A stretch of 64,000 nt of DNA from Gordonia rhizosphera NBRC 16068 (GCF_000298195.1 NZ_BAHC01000062.1:1-64000); one strand, 5' to 3'. Shown: positions 55,447 through 63,983, numbered from the stretch's first letter. The notes: generated by a model not told the origin, from the letters alone. Program-made: numbers and translations.

Positions 55447-56268
55447 TCAGCTCTTGACCCGGGACAGGCCGTGGATGCGCGCGGTCATGTCGAGGATGAC
55501 CTGACGCGGCATCAGGCGCCGCAGGGTGAAGACGAGGCCCGCCCGGTTTCCCTTGGCATAGAAGGGTTTGGGATGTTCGGCGAGGGCAGCGTCGACGATG
55601 ACGGCCGCCATCGTGGCCGCGTCGATCCCGGACTCCTCGTTGTGTCTCGTGGCGGCCGCGAGCGTCTCGTACTCGCCCCGGTACGGCGAGTCGGCGCCGA
55701 TGTGGATGCTGCGCCGGTCGCCGATCCCCGTCGCGATCGTGCCCGGCTCGACCGAGATCATCCGGATCCCGTAGGGCGCGACCTCACGGCGGGTGGCCAG
55801 CGCGAAAGCCTTGAGAGCCGATTTCGTTGCGGCATAGTTGGATCGGAAGGCGACCGGGAAGCTCGACAGCATGGACCCGACCATCACGACGGTCCCGCTG
55901 TGGCGCTCACGCATGCCTGGCAGCACCGCCTTGGTCAGGGCCACCGGCCCGAAGACGTTGGTGCGGAAGAGGTTCTCGATCTCTTCGATCGGTGTGTCCT
56001 CGAGGGCGCCGGCCTGGCTCTCCCCCGCGTTGTTGATCAGGATGTCGACGGCGCCGATCTCGGCGACGCAGGCGGTCGCGGTCTGGTAGTCGGCGTTGTC
56101 GAGGCGCACATACCGCACCCCCGGTATCGGGTCGGTCACCGTCTCGGGATGCCGACTCGTCCCGTAGACGGTGTGGCCGCGTTCGAGGAACTGACGCGCC
56201 ACCTCGGCCCCGATCCCGCTCGATGCACCCGTGACCAACACGACCTTGGACCCCGCTGCAGCGCTCAT
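55447..56268 (-). CDS. Short-chain dehydrogenase/reductase
   Basis: A 273-residue SDR. Visible: VVLVTGASSGIGAEVARQF, DILINNAGESQAG, catalytic YAATKSALKAF, and the Ser in VGSMLSS. Start ATG 56268 chosen because upstream residues come from a GC-rich repeat and the tRNA, not from a Rossmann domain. It is seven bases ahead of cobF on the same strand. Substrate unknown; the YGTSRHPE segment suggests NADP preference. Confidence 0.9.
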   Translation of the reverse strand: MSAAAGSKVVLVTGASSGIGAEVARQFLERGHTVYGTSRHPETVTDPIPGVRYVRLDNADYQTATACVAEIGAVDILINNAGESQAGALEDTPIEEIENLFRTNVFGPVALTKAVLPGMRERHSGTVVMVGSMLSSFPVAFRSNYAATKSALKAFALATRREVAPYGIRMISVEPGTIATGIGDRRSIHIGADSPYRGEYETLAAATRHNEESGIDAATMAAVIVDAALAEHPKPFYAKGNRAGLVFTLRRLMPRQVILDMTARIHGLSRVKS

Positions 56269-56355
56269 GCAGATACGGTAGCGCGCCGTCGTTGTGTCGG
56301 GACCACCCCCGACGCGCCACCCCACACCACCACGCCGCGACCCCGTCCTCGTCGA

Positions 56356-56418
56356 CCGTGCGCAGCCCATCGTCGAGCGTGCACGGCTCATCGTCGAGCG
56401 TGCGCACGCTCGACGGTG
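56356..56418. repeat. 21-bp period repeat next to tRNA-Arg
   Basis: Near 56357-56415 three 21-bp blocks begin GTCGACCGTGCGC, GTCGAGCGTGCAC and GTCGAGCGTGCGC, with CATC closing the first two. A different sequence from the fadD-flanking clusters but with the same period. It lies between the SDR start and the tRNA. Confidence 0.65.
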
Positions 56419-56494
56419 TGGTGCTCCCGGCAGGATTCGAACCTGCGACACCGGCTTTAGGAGAGCCGTGCTCTATCCCCTGAGCTACGAGAGC
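56419..56494 (-). tRNA. tRNA-Arg (CCT), CCA encoded
   Basis: On the minus strand the acceptor stem GCTCTCG (56494-56488) pairs with CGGGAGC (56429-56423), followed by discriminator A and CCA (56421-56419). The anticodon loop CTCCTAA between CGGCT and AGCCG gives anticodon CCT, reading AGG. The T-arm GCAGGTTCGAATCCTGC is canonical. The plus-strand frame reading PAGFEPATP is the antisense of this tRNA. Confidence 0.96.
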
Positions 56495-56802
56495 GGGACT
56501 GGCGGATCTCGTGGCCGAATCTCCCGGTCAGCCGGGTTTGGCCGCGACGATCGCGACAATCACGGTCTGACCGAGCCAAGGCGGCGCCGATCAGACCTTC
56601 CGAAGTCTACGGCACCGACCGACGAGTGGTTCAGTGTGGTTTGCCGCGCTCACCGACCCGACGGGCACGAAACGACCGCGCGTGTCGGACACCGTCAGCG
56701 CGAGCACAGGAACCCAGTGACTCGGCCGCAAGCGGCTGCGATGGCCTGACCCCGCGTTATCGTGGCGGTGGATGATCGGCGACGGAAGATCGGACTGGAT
56801 GG
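56495..56802. other. Gap between tRNA-Arg and IclR gene
   Basis: About 308 bases without a credible gene. TTATC at ~56757 near GTGGCGG could be part of a promoter for the IclR gene. I see no repeat or hairpin strong enough to list. Confidence 0.5.
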
Positions 56803-57564
56803 ATGCCGCGTGTGGCGACCGGCGAGTCGGTGGTCTCGCGGGCGGTGCGCGTCGTCGAGGCCTTCGGGATCGACGATGAAGCGCTGACCGTCGGGGACAT
56901 CGCACGCCGCACCGGGCTCCATGTGGCAACCGCGTCGCGACTGATCGAGGAATTGGTGCGCGTCGGATGGCTCGAACGGAACGGTAAGGACGTCCGTATC
57001 GGGATGCGATTGTGGGAGATCGCCTCCCGCTCATCACCGACGCTCGGATTGCGCGAGGCCGCCATGCCGTTCATGGAGGATCTGCATCAGGTCATCGGCT
57101 ACGACGTGCAACTGGCGATCCTCGAGGGTACCGAGGTGCTGTTCGTCGAGCGCCTGTCCTCGCCCGGCGAGGTCGTGAACTACTCCCGGATTGCCGGACG
57201 CCTACCCGCCCACGCGTCCTCATCGGGGCTCGTGTTGCTCGCGCACGCCGACCCCGCCGGTCAGGAGTTGGCGATGGCCGCCCCGATGAAGGCGTTCACC
57301 CGCAACACCATCCACACACCGGCGCAGTTGCGGACCACGCTCGCACGGATCCGTCGCGAGGGCTATGCCCTCTGTCCCGGCCACATCTACGCCGACACCA
57401 CCGGTATCGCCGCCCCGGTCCGCGGACGCGACGGCACCGTCGTCGCAGCCCTGGGGCTGATCATGCCGAACGACGACTCGGCGTTCGCCAAGGTGCCCGC
57501 GGTTCAGGCGTGCGCCCGCGGTATCTCCCGAGTGATGGCCTCGACATCCACCCGGACTTCATGA
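56803..57564 (+). CDS. IclR-family regulator 1
   Basis: A 253-residue IclR-type regulator. Visible: winged helix with ALTVGDIARRTGLHVATASRLI (residues 27-48), and an effector domain with DVQLAILEGTEVLFVERL, LPAHASSSGLVLLAH and TGIAAPVRGRDGTVVAAL. Start ATG 56803 with GGAAG upstream; GTG 56812 is a near alternative. A perfect 15-bp palindrome lies just downstream of its stop in the leader of the reductase gene, so it probably controls the reductase-P450 pair. Effector is likely an aromatic acid. Confidence 0.9.
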   Translation: MPRVATGESVVSRAVRVVEAFGIDDEALTVGDIARRTGLHVATASRLIEELVRVGWLERNGKDVRIGMRLWEIASRSSPTLGLREAAMPFMEDLHQVIGYDVQLAILEGTEVLFVERLSSPGEVVNYSRIAGRLPAHASSSGLVLLAHADPAGQELAMAAPMKAFTRNTIHTPAQLRTTLARIRREGYALCPGHIYADTTGIAAPVRGRDGTVVAALGLIMPNDDSAFAKVPAVQACARGISRVMASTSTRTS

Positions 57565-57583
57565 TCTGGCCCACAAGGTTCTC

Positions 57584-57598
57584 TCTCAATCATTGAGA
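57584..57598. promoter_or_regulatory. 15-bp palindrome, probable IclR operator
   Basis: TCTCAATCATTGAGA is perfectly symmetric about its central C. It lies 20 bp after the IclR stop and 68 bp before the reductase ATG, with size and position typical of IclR-family sites. Confidence 0.55.
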
Positions 57599-57665
57599 AG
57601 GGGCTGTGGTCGTCGACTCGCGGGACGCCATCCTGAGTCGACCACCAGATTCGAGGAGACGACCC

Positions 57666-58625
57666 ATGGAGCAGCCCCCATCCGGGACGACCAGCCTGTT
57701 GCGCGTGACCGCCCGGGACGCCGTCGCCGACGACGTCATCGCCCTCACGCTCGAACATCCAGACGGCCGACGTCTTCCGGACTGGGCGCCGGGCGCGCAC
57801 ATCGACCTCATCCTGCCCACCGGCCTCACCCGGCAGTACTCGCTCTGCGGAAACCGGTGGGATGCCCACACCTTCCGGATCGCGGTTCGACGCGAGTCCG
57901 ATGGACGCGGCGGATCGGCCTACGTGCACGATGTCCTGGCTGTCGGCGATCTCGTCGGTGTCGGGGGCCCGCGCAACAACTTCCGCATGGTGCCTGCCGC
58001 GAAGTACGTCTTCGTCGCCGGCGGAATCGGAATCACCCCCATGCTTCCGATGATCCATCAGGCCGAGCTCGTCGGGGCCACCTGGAAGCTCGTCTACACC
58101 GGGCATTCGCGTGCGACGATGCCCTTCACCGACGAGCTCGCCCCCTACGGCGACCGCGTCAGCATTGTCGCGACCGACGAGGGCGGCCGGATCGACATCG
58201 GCGCACTGCTCGCCGATGCGGGCGGGGACAGCCGGGTCTACGTCTGCGGACCGTGCTCGATGCTCGACGACGCCGTCGCCGCAGCCACGACCTGGCCTCC
58301 CGGCCGGCTGCGCGTCGAACGATTCCGTGCCGAACGGTCTGACACACCCGCGCGCACCGAACCGTTCGTCCTCGAACTGGCCCGGTCGGGCCGTACCCTC
58401 CCCGTCACCCCGGAGCGCACCGTCCTCGACGCGCTGGCCGATGCCGGTGTGGGCGTCCTGTCGTCATGCCGCGAGGGACTGTGCGGAACATGTGAGACCA
58501 CGGTGCTCGCCGGGGAACCCGAGCATCGCGATTCGATCCTCGACGACGACGAACGAGACAGTGGCACATGCATGTTCGTCTGCGTATCGCGGTCGCGGTC
58601 CGACCGGCTCGTCCTCGATCTCTGA
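57666..58625 (+). CDS. PDR/VanB-type reductase with C-terminal [2Fe-2S]
   Basis: A 319-residue phthalate-dioxygenase-reductase-type protein: FMN domain with RQYSL (56-60), NAD domain with GGIGITPM (119-126) and YVCGPCSML, then plant-type ferredoxin with CREGLCGTC (Cys 268, 273, 276) and Cys 306 in MFVCVSR. Start ATG 57666 after GAGGAGA. It passes electrons from NADH to the adjacent P450; this all-in-one donor replaces separate ferredoxin and reductase. A VanB-like role with a Rieske oxygenase is the alternative, but no such oxygenase gene is nearby. Confidence 0.92.
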   Translation: MEQPPSGTTSLLRVTARDAVADDVIALTLEHPDGRRLPDWAPGAHIDLILPTGLTRQYSLCGNRWDAHTFRIAVRRESDGRGGSAYVHDVLAVGDLVGVGGPRNNFRMVPAAKYVFVAGGIGITPMLPMIHQAELVGATWKLVYTGHSRATMPFTDELAPYGDRVSIVATDEGGRIDIGALLADAGGDSRVYVCGPCSMLDDAVAAATTWPPGRLRVERFRAERSDTPARTEPFVLELARSGRTLPVTPERTVLDALADAGVGVLSSCREGLCGTCETTVLAGEPEHRDSILDDDERDSGTCMFVCVSRSRSDRLVLDL

Positions 58626-58679
58626 ACAACGATCCCTGAACAACGAACTCTGAACGCCGACTCTCTGAACAACGCAAGG
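58623..58679. repeat. 14-bp tandem repeat at the reductase-P450 junction
   Basis: TGAAC occurs at 58623, 58637, 58651 and 58666, spacing 14, 14 and 15, with blocks TGAACAACGATCCC, TGAACAACGAACTC and similar. The first copy contains the reductase stop codon. It separates the two genes by 62 bp and ends near the P450 ribosome binding site. Confidence 0.8.
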
Positions 58680-58687
58680 AAGCCTCC

Positions 58688-59977
58688 GTGATGTCCGCAC
58701 CGCCGACGACACCCATCCCCACCATCGACACCGATCCCTTCGTACTCGAGGTCCTCGCCGATCCCCTCCGGTTTCAACACGAGCTGCGCGAAGCGGGGCC
58801 CGTCGTCCTTCTCGATACCTACGGCGTCTACGCGATGGCCCGCTACGACCAGGTGCACGCCGCTCTGACCGACTGGCAGTCCTTCCAGTCCGCCGCCGGC
58901 GTCGGACTCAGCAACTTCCGGTATGAAAAGCCTTGGCGGCCACCGAGCCTGCTCCTCGAGGCCGACCCGCCTCACCACGATTCACCGCGGGCGGTCCTCT
59001 CCACGATCCTGGGGCCGCGTGCGCTGCGCCGGCTGCGTGAGGACTGGATCGCCGACGCGGAGCGGCTCGTCGACGAGGTACTCGACCGCGCCGTCGAATT
59101 CGATGCCGTTGCCGAACTCGCACAGGCCTTTCCGCTCCGCGTGTTCCCCGACGCCGTCGGCATCCCGGTCCCGGGCCGGGAGAACCTGCTGCCGTATGGC
59201 AACCACGTGTTCAACGCGTTCGGGCCGACCAACTCCCTCGTCGAGGCCGGAGCGTCCCGTGTGCCGGGGCTGTCCGCCTGGATCAATGCCCAATGCCAGC
59301 GTGACGTCCTGTCCGACAACGGTTTCGGCGCGCAGATCTGGGCGGCGAGTGACCGCGGGGACATCACCGCCGAGCAGGCACCCCTCGTGGTCCGCTCGCT
59401 GCTGACCGCCGGCGTGGACACGACGGTCAACGGACTGGCGGCTGTGTTGTACGCCTTCGCCTCGCATCCGGACCAGTGGCAGCGGGTGCGGGAGAACCCG
59501 GCGCTGGCGCGCACCGCCTTCGACGAAGCGGTCCGGTGGGAGTCGCCGGTCCAGACCTTCTTCCGCACCGCGACGCGCGACGTCGAGATCGGCGGCACCA
59601 CCATCGGCGATGGGCAGAAGATCCTCATGTTCCTCGGCGCGGCCAACCGCGACCCACGGCGGTGGGATCGCCCCGACGAGTTCGACCTGGCGCGAGATCC
59701 GTCCGGACACGTCGGGTTCGGGATGGGAATCCACCAGTGCGTCGGACAGCACGTGGCACGCCTGGAATCCGAGGCGCTGCTCACCGCGCTGGCCAACCGG
59801 GTCGAAACCATCGAGTTCACCGCACCCGCTCGACGCCGCCTCAACAACACGCTGCGGTCATGGGAATCCCTGCCCATCCGGGTGACGCCGGTCAGGCGCA
59901 TGTCAGTCGACGGCTCCGCATCACCGTCCGGCGACACTGTTCAGTCGTGTCGAGAGCACATGCGCCTGTTCGAGTAA
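58688..59977 (+). CDS. Cytochrome P450, CYP199-like
   Basis: A 429-residue bacterial P450. Visible: YEKPWRPPSLLLEADPPHH (B-C region), I-helix AGVDTT (241-246), ExxR as EAVR (280-283), and heme motif GFGMGIHQCVGQ with Cys 351. The style is that of CYP199A enzymes, which oxidise para-substituted benzoates such as 4-methoxybenzoate. Start GTG 58688 or ATG 58691, after AAGGA. Partner is the PDR-type reductase immediately upstream. Its 3' end overlaps IclR 2 by 57 bp on the opposite strand. Confidence 0.91.
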   Translation: MMSAPPTTPIPTIDTDPFVLEVLADPLRFQHELREAGPVVLLDTYGVYAMARYDQVHAALTDWQSFQSAAGVGLSNFRYEKPWRPPSLLLEADPPHHDSPRAVLSTILGPRALRRLREDWIADAERLVDEVLDRAVEFDAVAELAQAFPLRVFPDAVGIPVPGRENLLPYGNHVFNAFGPTNSLVEAGASRVPGLSAWINAQCQRDVLSDNGFGAQIWAASDRGDITAEQAPLVVRSLLTAGVDTTVNGLAAVLYAFASHPDQWQRVRENPALARTAFDEAVRWESPVQTFFRTATRDVEIGGTTIGDGQKILMFLGAANRDPRRWDRPDEFDLARDPSGHVGFGMGIHQCVGQHVARLESEALLTALANRVETIEFTAPARRRLNNTLRSWESLPIRVTPVRRMSVDGSASPSGDTVQSCREHMRLFE

Positions 59978-60721
59978 CAGCCGTCCGAGTTCACGACGCC
60001 GGACGGCCTTGAATCGGGTCTCCACACCGGTGAGGCTCAATGCCCACGCGGGCTGGCCCCAGCGGTCGAAGACCGCCGCACCCATACCCCAGCTCCCCTC
60101 CACCAGCAGTGCCGGGTTGACGGCGTAGCCGTGTCGCCGGGTGGTCGCGATCCGTGTCCGGACGGGAGCCTCCGCGTGATCGGCTCCCCACTGCGCCGTC
60201 AGATCCGTACGCCGGAAGTAGTCGTCGATCTCACGCTCGGGCATGTGGCTGAGGATCGCCAGACCGGCCGACGCCACGCCGAGGGGGAACCGGACACCTT
60301 CGTGCAGCACGTGTGAACGCAGCGGGAAGCTGCCCTCCTGACTTGCCAGGCAGACGGTTTCGTCGCCGCGCCGCGCCGACAGGAAGGAACTCTCACCTGT
60401 CTCCCGGGCGAGGACGCGGAGCACGTCGTTCGCGTGGTCGGTGATGTCGTACCGGTTCGCGGCACTCATGCCCAGCAGGTACAGCTCGGGCCCCAACGAC
60501 CAGACACCCGTCCGCGGATCGCGGTCGACGAAACCCTCGTCGAACAGTGCGCTGAGCAGGCGGTGTGCGGTCGGTCGGGCGATGCCCGACAGACGGGCGA
60601 CCTCGGTGGTCGACAACCCCTCCGGTTCAGCGGTTCCCACCGCACGCAGCACCGCACCGGCCCGGGCGACGACGCCGACACCGGACTCGCTCGACTTCAT
60701 CAGCCCAGTGTAGGTGTTCAC
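59921..60721 (-). CDS. IclR-family regulator 2
   Basis: A 266-residue IclR regulator. Visible: winged helix with LSTTEVARLSGIARPTAHRLL, and an effector domain with ETVCLASQEGSFPLRSHV, LGVASAGLAILSHM and GYAVNPALLVEGSWGMGAAV. Start GTG 60721 with GGGAG ahead of it; ATG 60700 is an alternative. Divergent from the CoA-transferase operon (150 bp between starts), which it probably controls, and convergent with the P450 gene (57-bp overlap). Confidence 0.9.
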   Translation of the reverse strand: MNTYTGLMKSSESGVGVVARAGAVLRAVGTAEPEGLSTTEVARLSGIARPTAHRLLSALFDEGFVDRDPRTGVWSLGPELYLLGMSAANRYDITDHANDVLRVLARETGESSFLSARRGDETVCLASQEGSFPLRSHVLHEGVRFPLGVASAGLAILSHMPEREIDDYFRRTDLTAQWGADHAEAPVRTRIATTRRHGYAVNPALLVEGSWGMGAAVFDRWGQPAWALSLTGVETRFKAVRRRELGRLLLEQAHVLSTRLNSVAGR

Positions 60722-60870
60722 TCAGTGGACGCTCCCGCGACCGCGCGACCACACCGCGAGCAAACACGATGGATTCTCGGTCCTCCCCCTTTCCCAGGTC
60801 ATCCCCACGCCCACAGAATGGGCCGGACTAGAACGTGACGTCCGTTGAATGGTCGTCGGTAGGGAGAACC

Positions 60871-61635
60871 ATGGCATCAAAGATCTTCGCCTCCGCCGCA
60901 GCGGCGGTGGCCGACATCGGTCACGGGGCCAGCCTCGCCGTGGGCGGTTTCGGGTTGTGCGGCATACCCGATGCGCTCATCGAAGCGATCGCGCAGTGCG
61001 ACGCCGCCGATCTGGAGGTGTTCTCCAACAACTGCGGCGTCGACGATCACGGACTCGGAATCCTGCTGTCGCTGGGGCGGATACGCCGGGTCACCGCGTC
61101 GTATGTGGGTGAGAACAAGGAGTTCGCCCGCCAGTATCTGGCCGGTGAACTCGAGGTCGAGCTGACCCCGCAGGGCACACTGGCCGAACGTCTGCGCGCC
61201 GGCGGCTCCGGCATCCCCGCCTTCTTCACTCCCGCGGGTGTGGGCACACCCGTTGCCGACGGCGGAATCCCCTGGCGGTACGCGGCCGACGGCTCGGTGG
61301 CGGTGTCCTCACCACCCCGGGAGACACGCATCTTCGGCGACCGCGAATACGTGCTGGAACACGGGATCACCACGGATTTCGCGCTCGTCCACGCCCGGCT
61401 CGGCGACACCGACGGAAACCTGGTCTTCGCCAAGACCGCCATGAACTTCAACCCCTTGGCCGCGATGGCCGGGCGCATCACCATCGCGCAGGTCGAAGAG
61501 CTCGTCGAGCCGGGCCACATCGACCCGGCCTCGGTGCATCTGCCCGGCGTGTTCGTGAACCGCGTCGTGCACACCGGACTCCAGGACAAACGGATCGAGA
61601 AGCGCACCGTCGCATCGTCAGGAGCACGATCATGA
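60871..61635 (+). CDS. 3-oxoacid CoA-transferase subunit A (SCOT type)
   Basis: A 254-residue subunit A of succinyl-CoA:3-ketoacid CoA-transferase: acetoacetate + succinyl-CoA to acetoacetyl-CoA + succinate. Visible: [51 protein letters not shown], and [14 protein letters not shown], which fit SCOT (ScoA) better than PcaI. Start ATG 60871 after GGGAGAACC, preferred over an upstream in-frame ATG. Overlaps subunit B by four bases. Could instead act on 3-oxoadipate, since it adjoins an aromatic-type P450 system. Confidence 0.88.
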   Translation: MASKIFASAAAAVADIGHGASLAVGGFGLCGIPDALIEAIAQCDAADLEVFSNNCGVDDHGLGILLSLGRIRRVTASYVGENKEFARQYLAGELEVELTPQGTLAERLRAGGSGIPAFFTPAGVGTPVADGGIPWRYAADGSVAVSSPPRETRIFGDREYVLEHGITTDFALVHARLGDTDGNLVFAKTAMNFNPLAAMAGRITIAQVEELVEPGHIDPASVHLPGVFVNRVVHTGLQDKRIEKRTVASSGARS

Positions 61636-62309
61636 GCACCACACCCACCGGTTGGACCCGCCCCCAGATGGCCGCACGGGCGGCCGCCGAGCTGCGCGAC
61701 GGGCAATACGTGAACCTCGGAATCGGGCTGCCCACGTTGGTCCCCGACTTCGTGCCCGCCGGCATCCGCGTGATCCTGCACTCGGAGAACGGCATCCTCG
61801 GCACCGGCGGCTACCCCGCCGACGACGACGTGGACGCCGACCTCATCAACGCCGGCAAGGAGACGGTGACCGTGAACCCGGGAGCGGCGTTCTTCGACTC
61901 CGGGCTCTCCTTCGGCATGATCCGCGGCGGCCACGTCGACACGGCCATCCTGGGCGGCATGCAGGTCTCACGGCGCGGTGACCTCGCCAACTGGATGGTG
62001 CCCGGCGCCATGGTCAAGGGCATGGGCGGCGCGATGGACCTGGTGCACGGCGCGGCACGCGTCATCGTCGTCATGGAGCACACCGCACGTGACGGATCGT
62101 CGAAGATCGTCGACACCTGCACCCTGCCCCTGACCGGGGCACGCGTCGTCGATCGGATCATCACCAACCTCGCGGTCATCGACGTCACCGACGACGGTTC
62201 GCTGGTGGTCCGCGAGCTCGCTCCGGGTGTGACGGCGGCCGATGTCACCGCCGCCACCGACGCCCCACTGGCCGTCGCCGACCCCGCCGAGTTGAGTCGG
62301 ACGACCTAG
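61632..62309 (+). CDS. 3-oxoacid CoA-transferase subunit B (SCOT type)
   Basis: A 225-residue subunit B with the catalytic Glu. Visible: [31 protein letters not shown] with catalytic Glu 52, [20 protein letters not shown] and [21 protein letters not shown]. The start overlaps the subunit A stop (ATGA). Together the pair forms the heteromeric CoA-transferase. In M. tuberculosis scoAB sit in the leucine operon, whereas here they are 38 kb away from that operon. Confidence 0.9.
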   Translation: MSTTPTGWTRPQMAARAAAELRDGQYVNLGIGLPTLVPDFVPAGIRVILHSENGILGTGGYPADDDVDADLINAGKETVTVNPGAAFFDSGLSFGMIRGGHVDTAILGGMQVSRRGDLANWMVPGAMVKGMGGAMDLVHGAARVIVVMEHTARDGSSKIVDTCTLPLTGARVVDRIITNLAVIDVTDDGSLVVRELAPGVTAADVTAATDAPLAVADPAELSRTT

Positions 62310-62353
62310 GTCACTTACAGTGACAACAGTTGTTGGCATATCGGGGGGTAGCC
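62310..62353. promoter_or_regulatory. Possible metal-regulator site before the short ORF
   Basis: TGACAACAGTTGTTG around 62321-62335 is a partly symmetric ACAAC-A-GTTGT element between the CoA-transferase stop and a short ORF. Its form is loosely like a Fur/Zur-type box, but that is speculative. Confidence 0.25.
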
Positions 62354-62461
62354 ATGCGGGGAATCAGACCTGAAGCAGTGGTCGTCGCAGTCTGTTGGAT
62401 CGCCGTCGGCGCGGACTGGCCCATACCGTTCCGGCAGTATCTGACGTTCACGTCGGCCTGA
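62354..62461 (+). CDS. Short ORF (35 codons) upstream of B12 riboswitch
   Basis: ATG 62354 is preceded by GGGGGG at the right distance, giving MRGIRPEAVVVAV followed by CWIAVGADWPIPF and ending at TGA 62459-62461. There is no recognised family. It may be a leader peptide, a membrane microprotein or chance. It lies 117 bp ahead of the cobalamin riboswitch. Confidence 0.35.
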   Translation: MRGIRPEAVVVAVCWIAVGADWPIPFRQYLTFTSA

Positions 62462-62577
62462 CCTGCGGTTCGTCTCCCGGACGTGCGACCGTCCTTCGGC
62501 CACTTCCGACGGACGACCGTAAGAACGCGAGTCTGGCAGACCAGGCACAACGCGGCGTGTAGCATCACACCTCACGC

Positions 62578-62675
62578 GTGGGCATCACCAGGAATCCGGC
62601 GGAAATCCGGAGCGGTCGCGCCACTGTGACCCGTGCCCGTCCTCGGACGGCACGGGAAGTCAGACCCTGGCCCAC
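62578..62675 (+). ncRNA. Cobalamin (B12) riboswitch
   Basis: The conserved core is present: GGAATCCGGCGGAAATCCGG then AGCGGTCGCGCCACTGTGA, then AGTCAGACC, closed by P1 arms GTGGGC (62578) and GCCCAC (62670). It matches actinobacterial B12 riboswitches by recognition. The downstream expression platform contains GGGA-N7-TCCC next to the AGGAG ribosome binding site of the NiCoT gene, so translation is probably shut off by B12. Confidence 0.93.
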
Positions 62676-62713
62676 ACCATCTGATCGGGACGCGAATTCC
62701 CAGGAGTGAGGCC

Positions 62714-63805
62714 ATGAGCACATCAGCACCGATCCGGTCGCAGCGGTGGACCCGCACCGACTGGTTACACGCCGGCATCCAAATGGCGGTGGTCGCCGCC
62801 ATGCACATCGTCGGGTTCGGCGTCCTGTTCGCCGTCATCGTCCCGCACGACTACAACCTCGGCACGCAGGTCTTCAGCGCCGGCCTCGGTTTCACCGCGT
62901 ACGCGTTCGGCCTTCGGCACGCCTTCGACGCCGACCACATCGCCGCGATCGACAACACCACCCGCAAGCTGATGAGCGACGGGAAACGGCCCAAGTCGGT
63001 CGGCTTCTGGTTCGCCATGGGTCATGCGACGATCGTGTTCGCGCTGGCCCTGCTGGTGATCGGCGGGGCCCGGGCGGTCACCACCCTGACCGACGAACAG
63101 TCACCGGTGCGACACACCCTGGGCACCGTCAGCATCCTGGCATCGGGCACTTTCCTCTATCTCATCGCGCTGATCAACGTCGTCGCCCTGATGGGGATCT
63201 GGCGGGTGTACCGGTCCCTGAGGGCCGGCCGGTTCGACCACGACGAACTCGAACAGGCCCTCGACGGGCGCGGCTTCCTGTCCCGAATGCTCGGGCCGGT
63301 GATGCGCCGGATCAAACACCCGATCCAGGTGTATCCGGTCGGCGTGCTGTTCGGGCTCGGCTTCGACACCGCCACCGAGGTCGCGCTGCTCGCACTCGCC
63401 GGGACCGGCGCCGTCGCCGGCCTCCCCTGGTACGCGATCCTGGTCCTGCCGCTGCTGTTCGCCAGCGGGATGAGCCTGATGGACACCCTCGACGGCATGT
63501 TCATGACCGTCGCCTACGACTGGGCCTTCGCGCATCCGGTGCGCAAGATCTACTACAACCTGACCATCACCGCGCTCTCGGTCGCGGTGGCCATGCTCAT
63601 CGGCACGATCGAGCTGGTGAGCGTGCTGCACGACAAGATGGGGTGGGACGACGGGGTCACCACCTGGATCAGCGGCCTTGATCTCAACACCGCCGGTATC
63701 GCCATCGTCGTCATGTTCGTCGTCGCGTGGATCGTCGCCGTCGCCTACTGGAAACTCGCCAAAGTGGAGCATCGCTGGACCGTCCCGGAGCCCACCGAAC
63801 CCTGA
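62714..63805 (+). CDS. NiCoT-family nickel/cobalt permease
   Basis: A 363-residue high-affinity cobalt/nickel transporter with eight predicted membrane segments. Visible: signature HAFDADHI (69-76) with metal-binding His/Asp, FAMGHATIVF, GLGFDTATEVALL and DTLDGMFM, in the order of HoxN/NixA proteins. Start ATG 62714 after AGGAGTGAGG. The B12 riboswitch directly upstream indicates that it carries cobalt for cobalamin synthesis, consistent with cobF elsewhere in the window. Confidence 0.94.
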   Translation: MSTSAPIRSQRWTRTDWLHAGIQMAVVAAMHIVGFGVLFAVIVPHDYNLGTQVFSAGLGFTAYAFGLRHAFDADHIAAIDNTTRKLMSDGKRPKSVGFWFAMGHATIVFALALLVIGGARAVTTLTDEQSPVRHTLGTVSILASGTFLYLIALINVVALMGIWRVYRSLRAGRFDHDELEQALDGRGFLSRMLGPVMRRIKHPIQVYPVGVLFGLGFDTATEVALLALAGTGAVAGLPWYAILVLPLLFASGMSLMDTLDGMFMTVAYDWAFAHPVRKIYYNLTITALSVAVAMLIGTIELVSVLHDKMGWDDGVTTWISGLDLNTAGIAIVVMFVVAWIVAVAYWKLAKVEHRWTVPEPTEP

Positions 63806-63875
63806 TCAGACGAGTCGGCGAGCGTGCCAACGAAAGGCGTCGACCGGCGTGATCCCGGCGATAGACTGGAGAACC

Positions 63876-63983
63876 ATGATGATCTCATCAAACGCACCAC
63901 GACCCGGCTGCGACAACCCGAACTGTACGTGCGAGAACTGCCAGTGCGGCGAGAACTGCACCTGCGGGTCGAAAGACGAATAG
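63876..63983 (+). CDS. Cys-rich metallothionein-like microprotein
   Basis: A 35-residue protein with seven Cys in its last 24 residues: CDNPNCTCENCQCGENCTCG. Cys spacing C-x4-C-x-C-x2-C-x-C-x3-C-x-C is typical of metal-thiolate binding. Two ATGs (63876, 63879) follow TGGAGAACC. A possible -10 TAGACT (63862-63867) lies close upstream. It is 70 bp after the NiCoT stop. Known: mycobacteria have small metallothioneins (MymT) with a different sequence. It may buffer cobalt, copper or zinc. Confidence 0.75.
   Translation: MMISSNAPRPGCDNPNCTCENCQCGENCTCGSKDE

Noticed and set aside
56294..56483. Small plus-strand protein containing PAGFEPATP
   Set aside because: This string is the well-known artefact of translating the antisense of a tRNA; the tRNA-Arg at 56419-56494 explains it.
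60871..62309. PcaIJ (3-oxoadipate CoA-transferase) as the firm assignment
   Set aside because: The location near an aromatic P450 invites it, but the motifs ([22 protein letters not shown]) fit SCOT better, so I kept the broader call.
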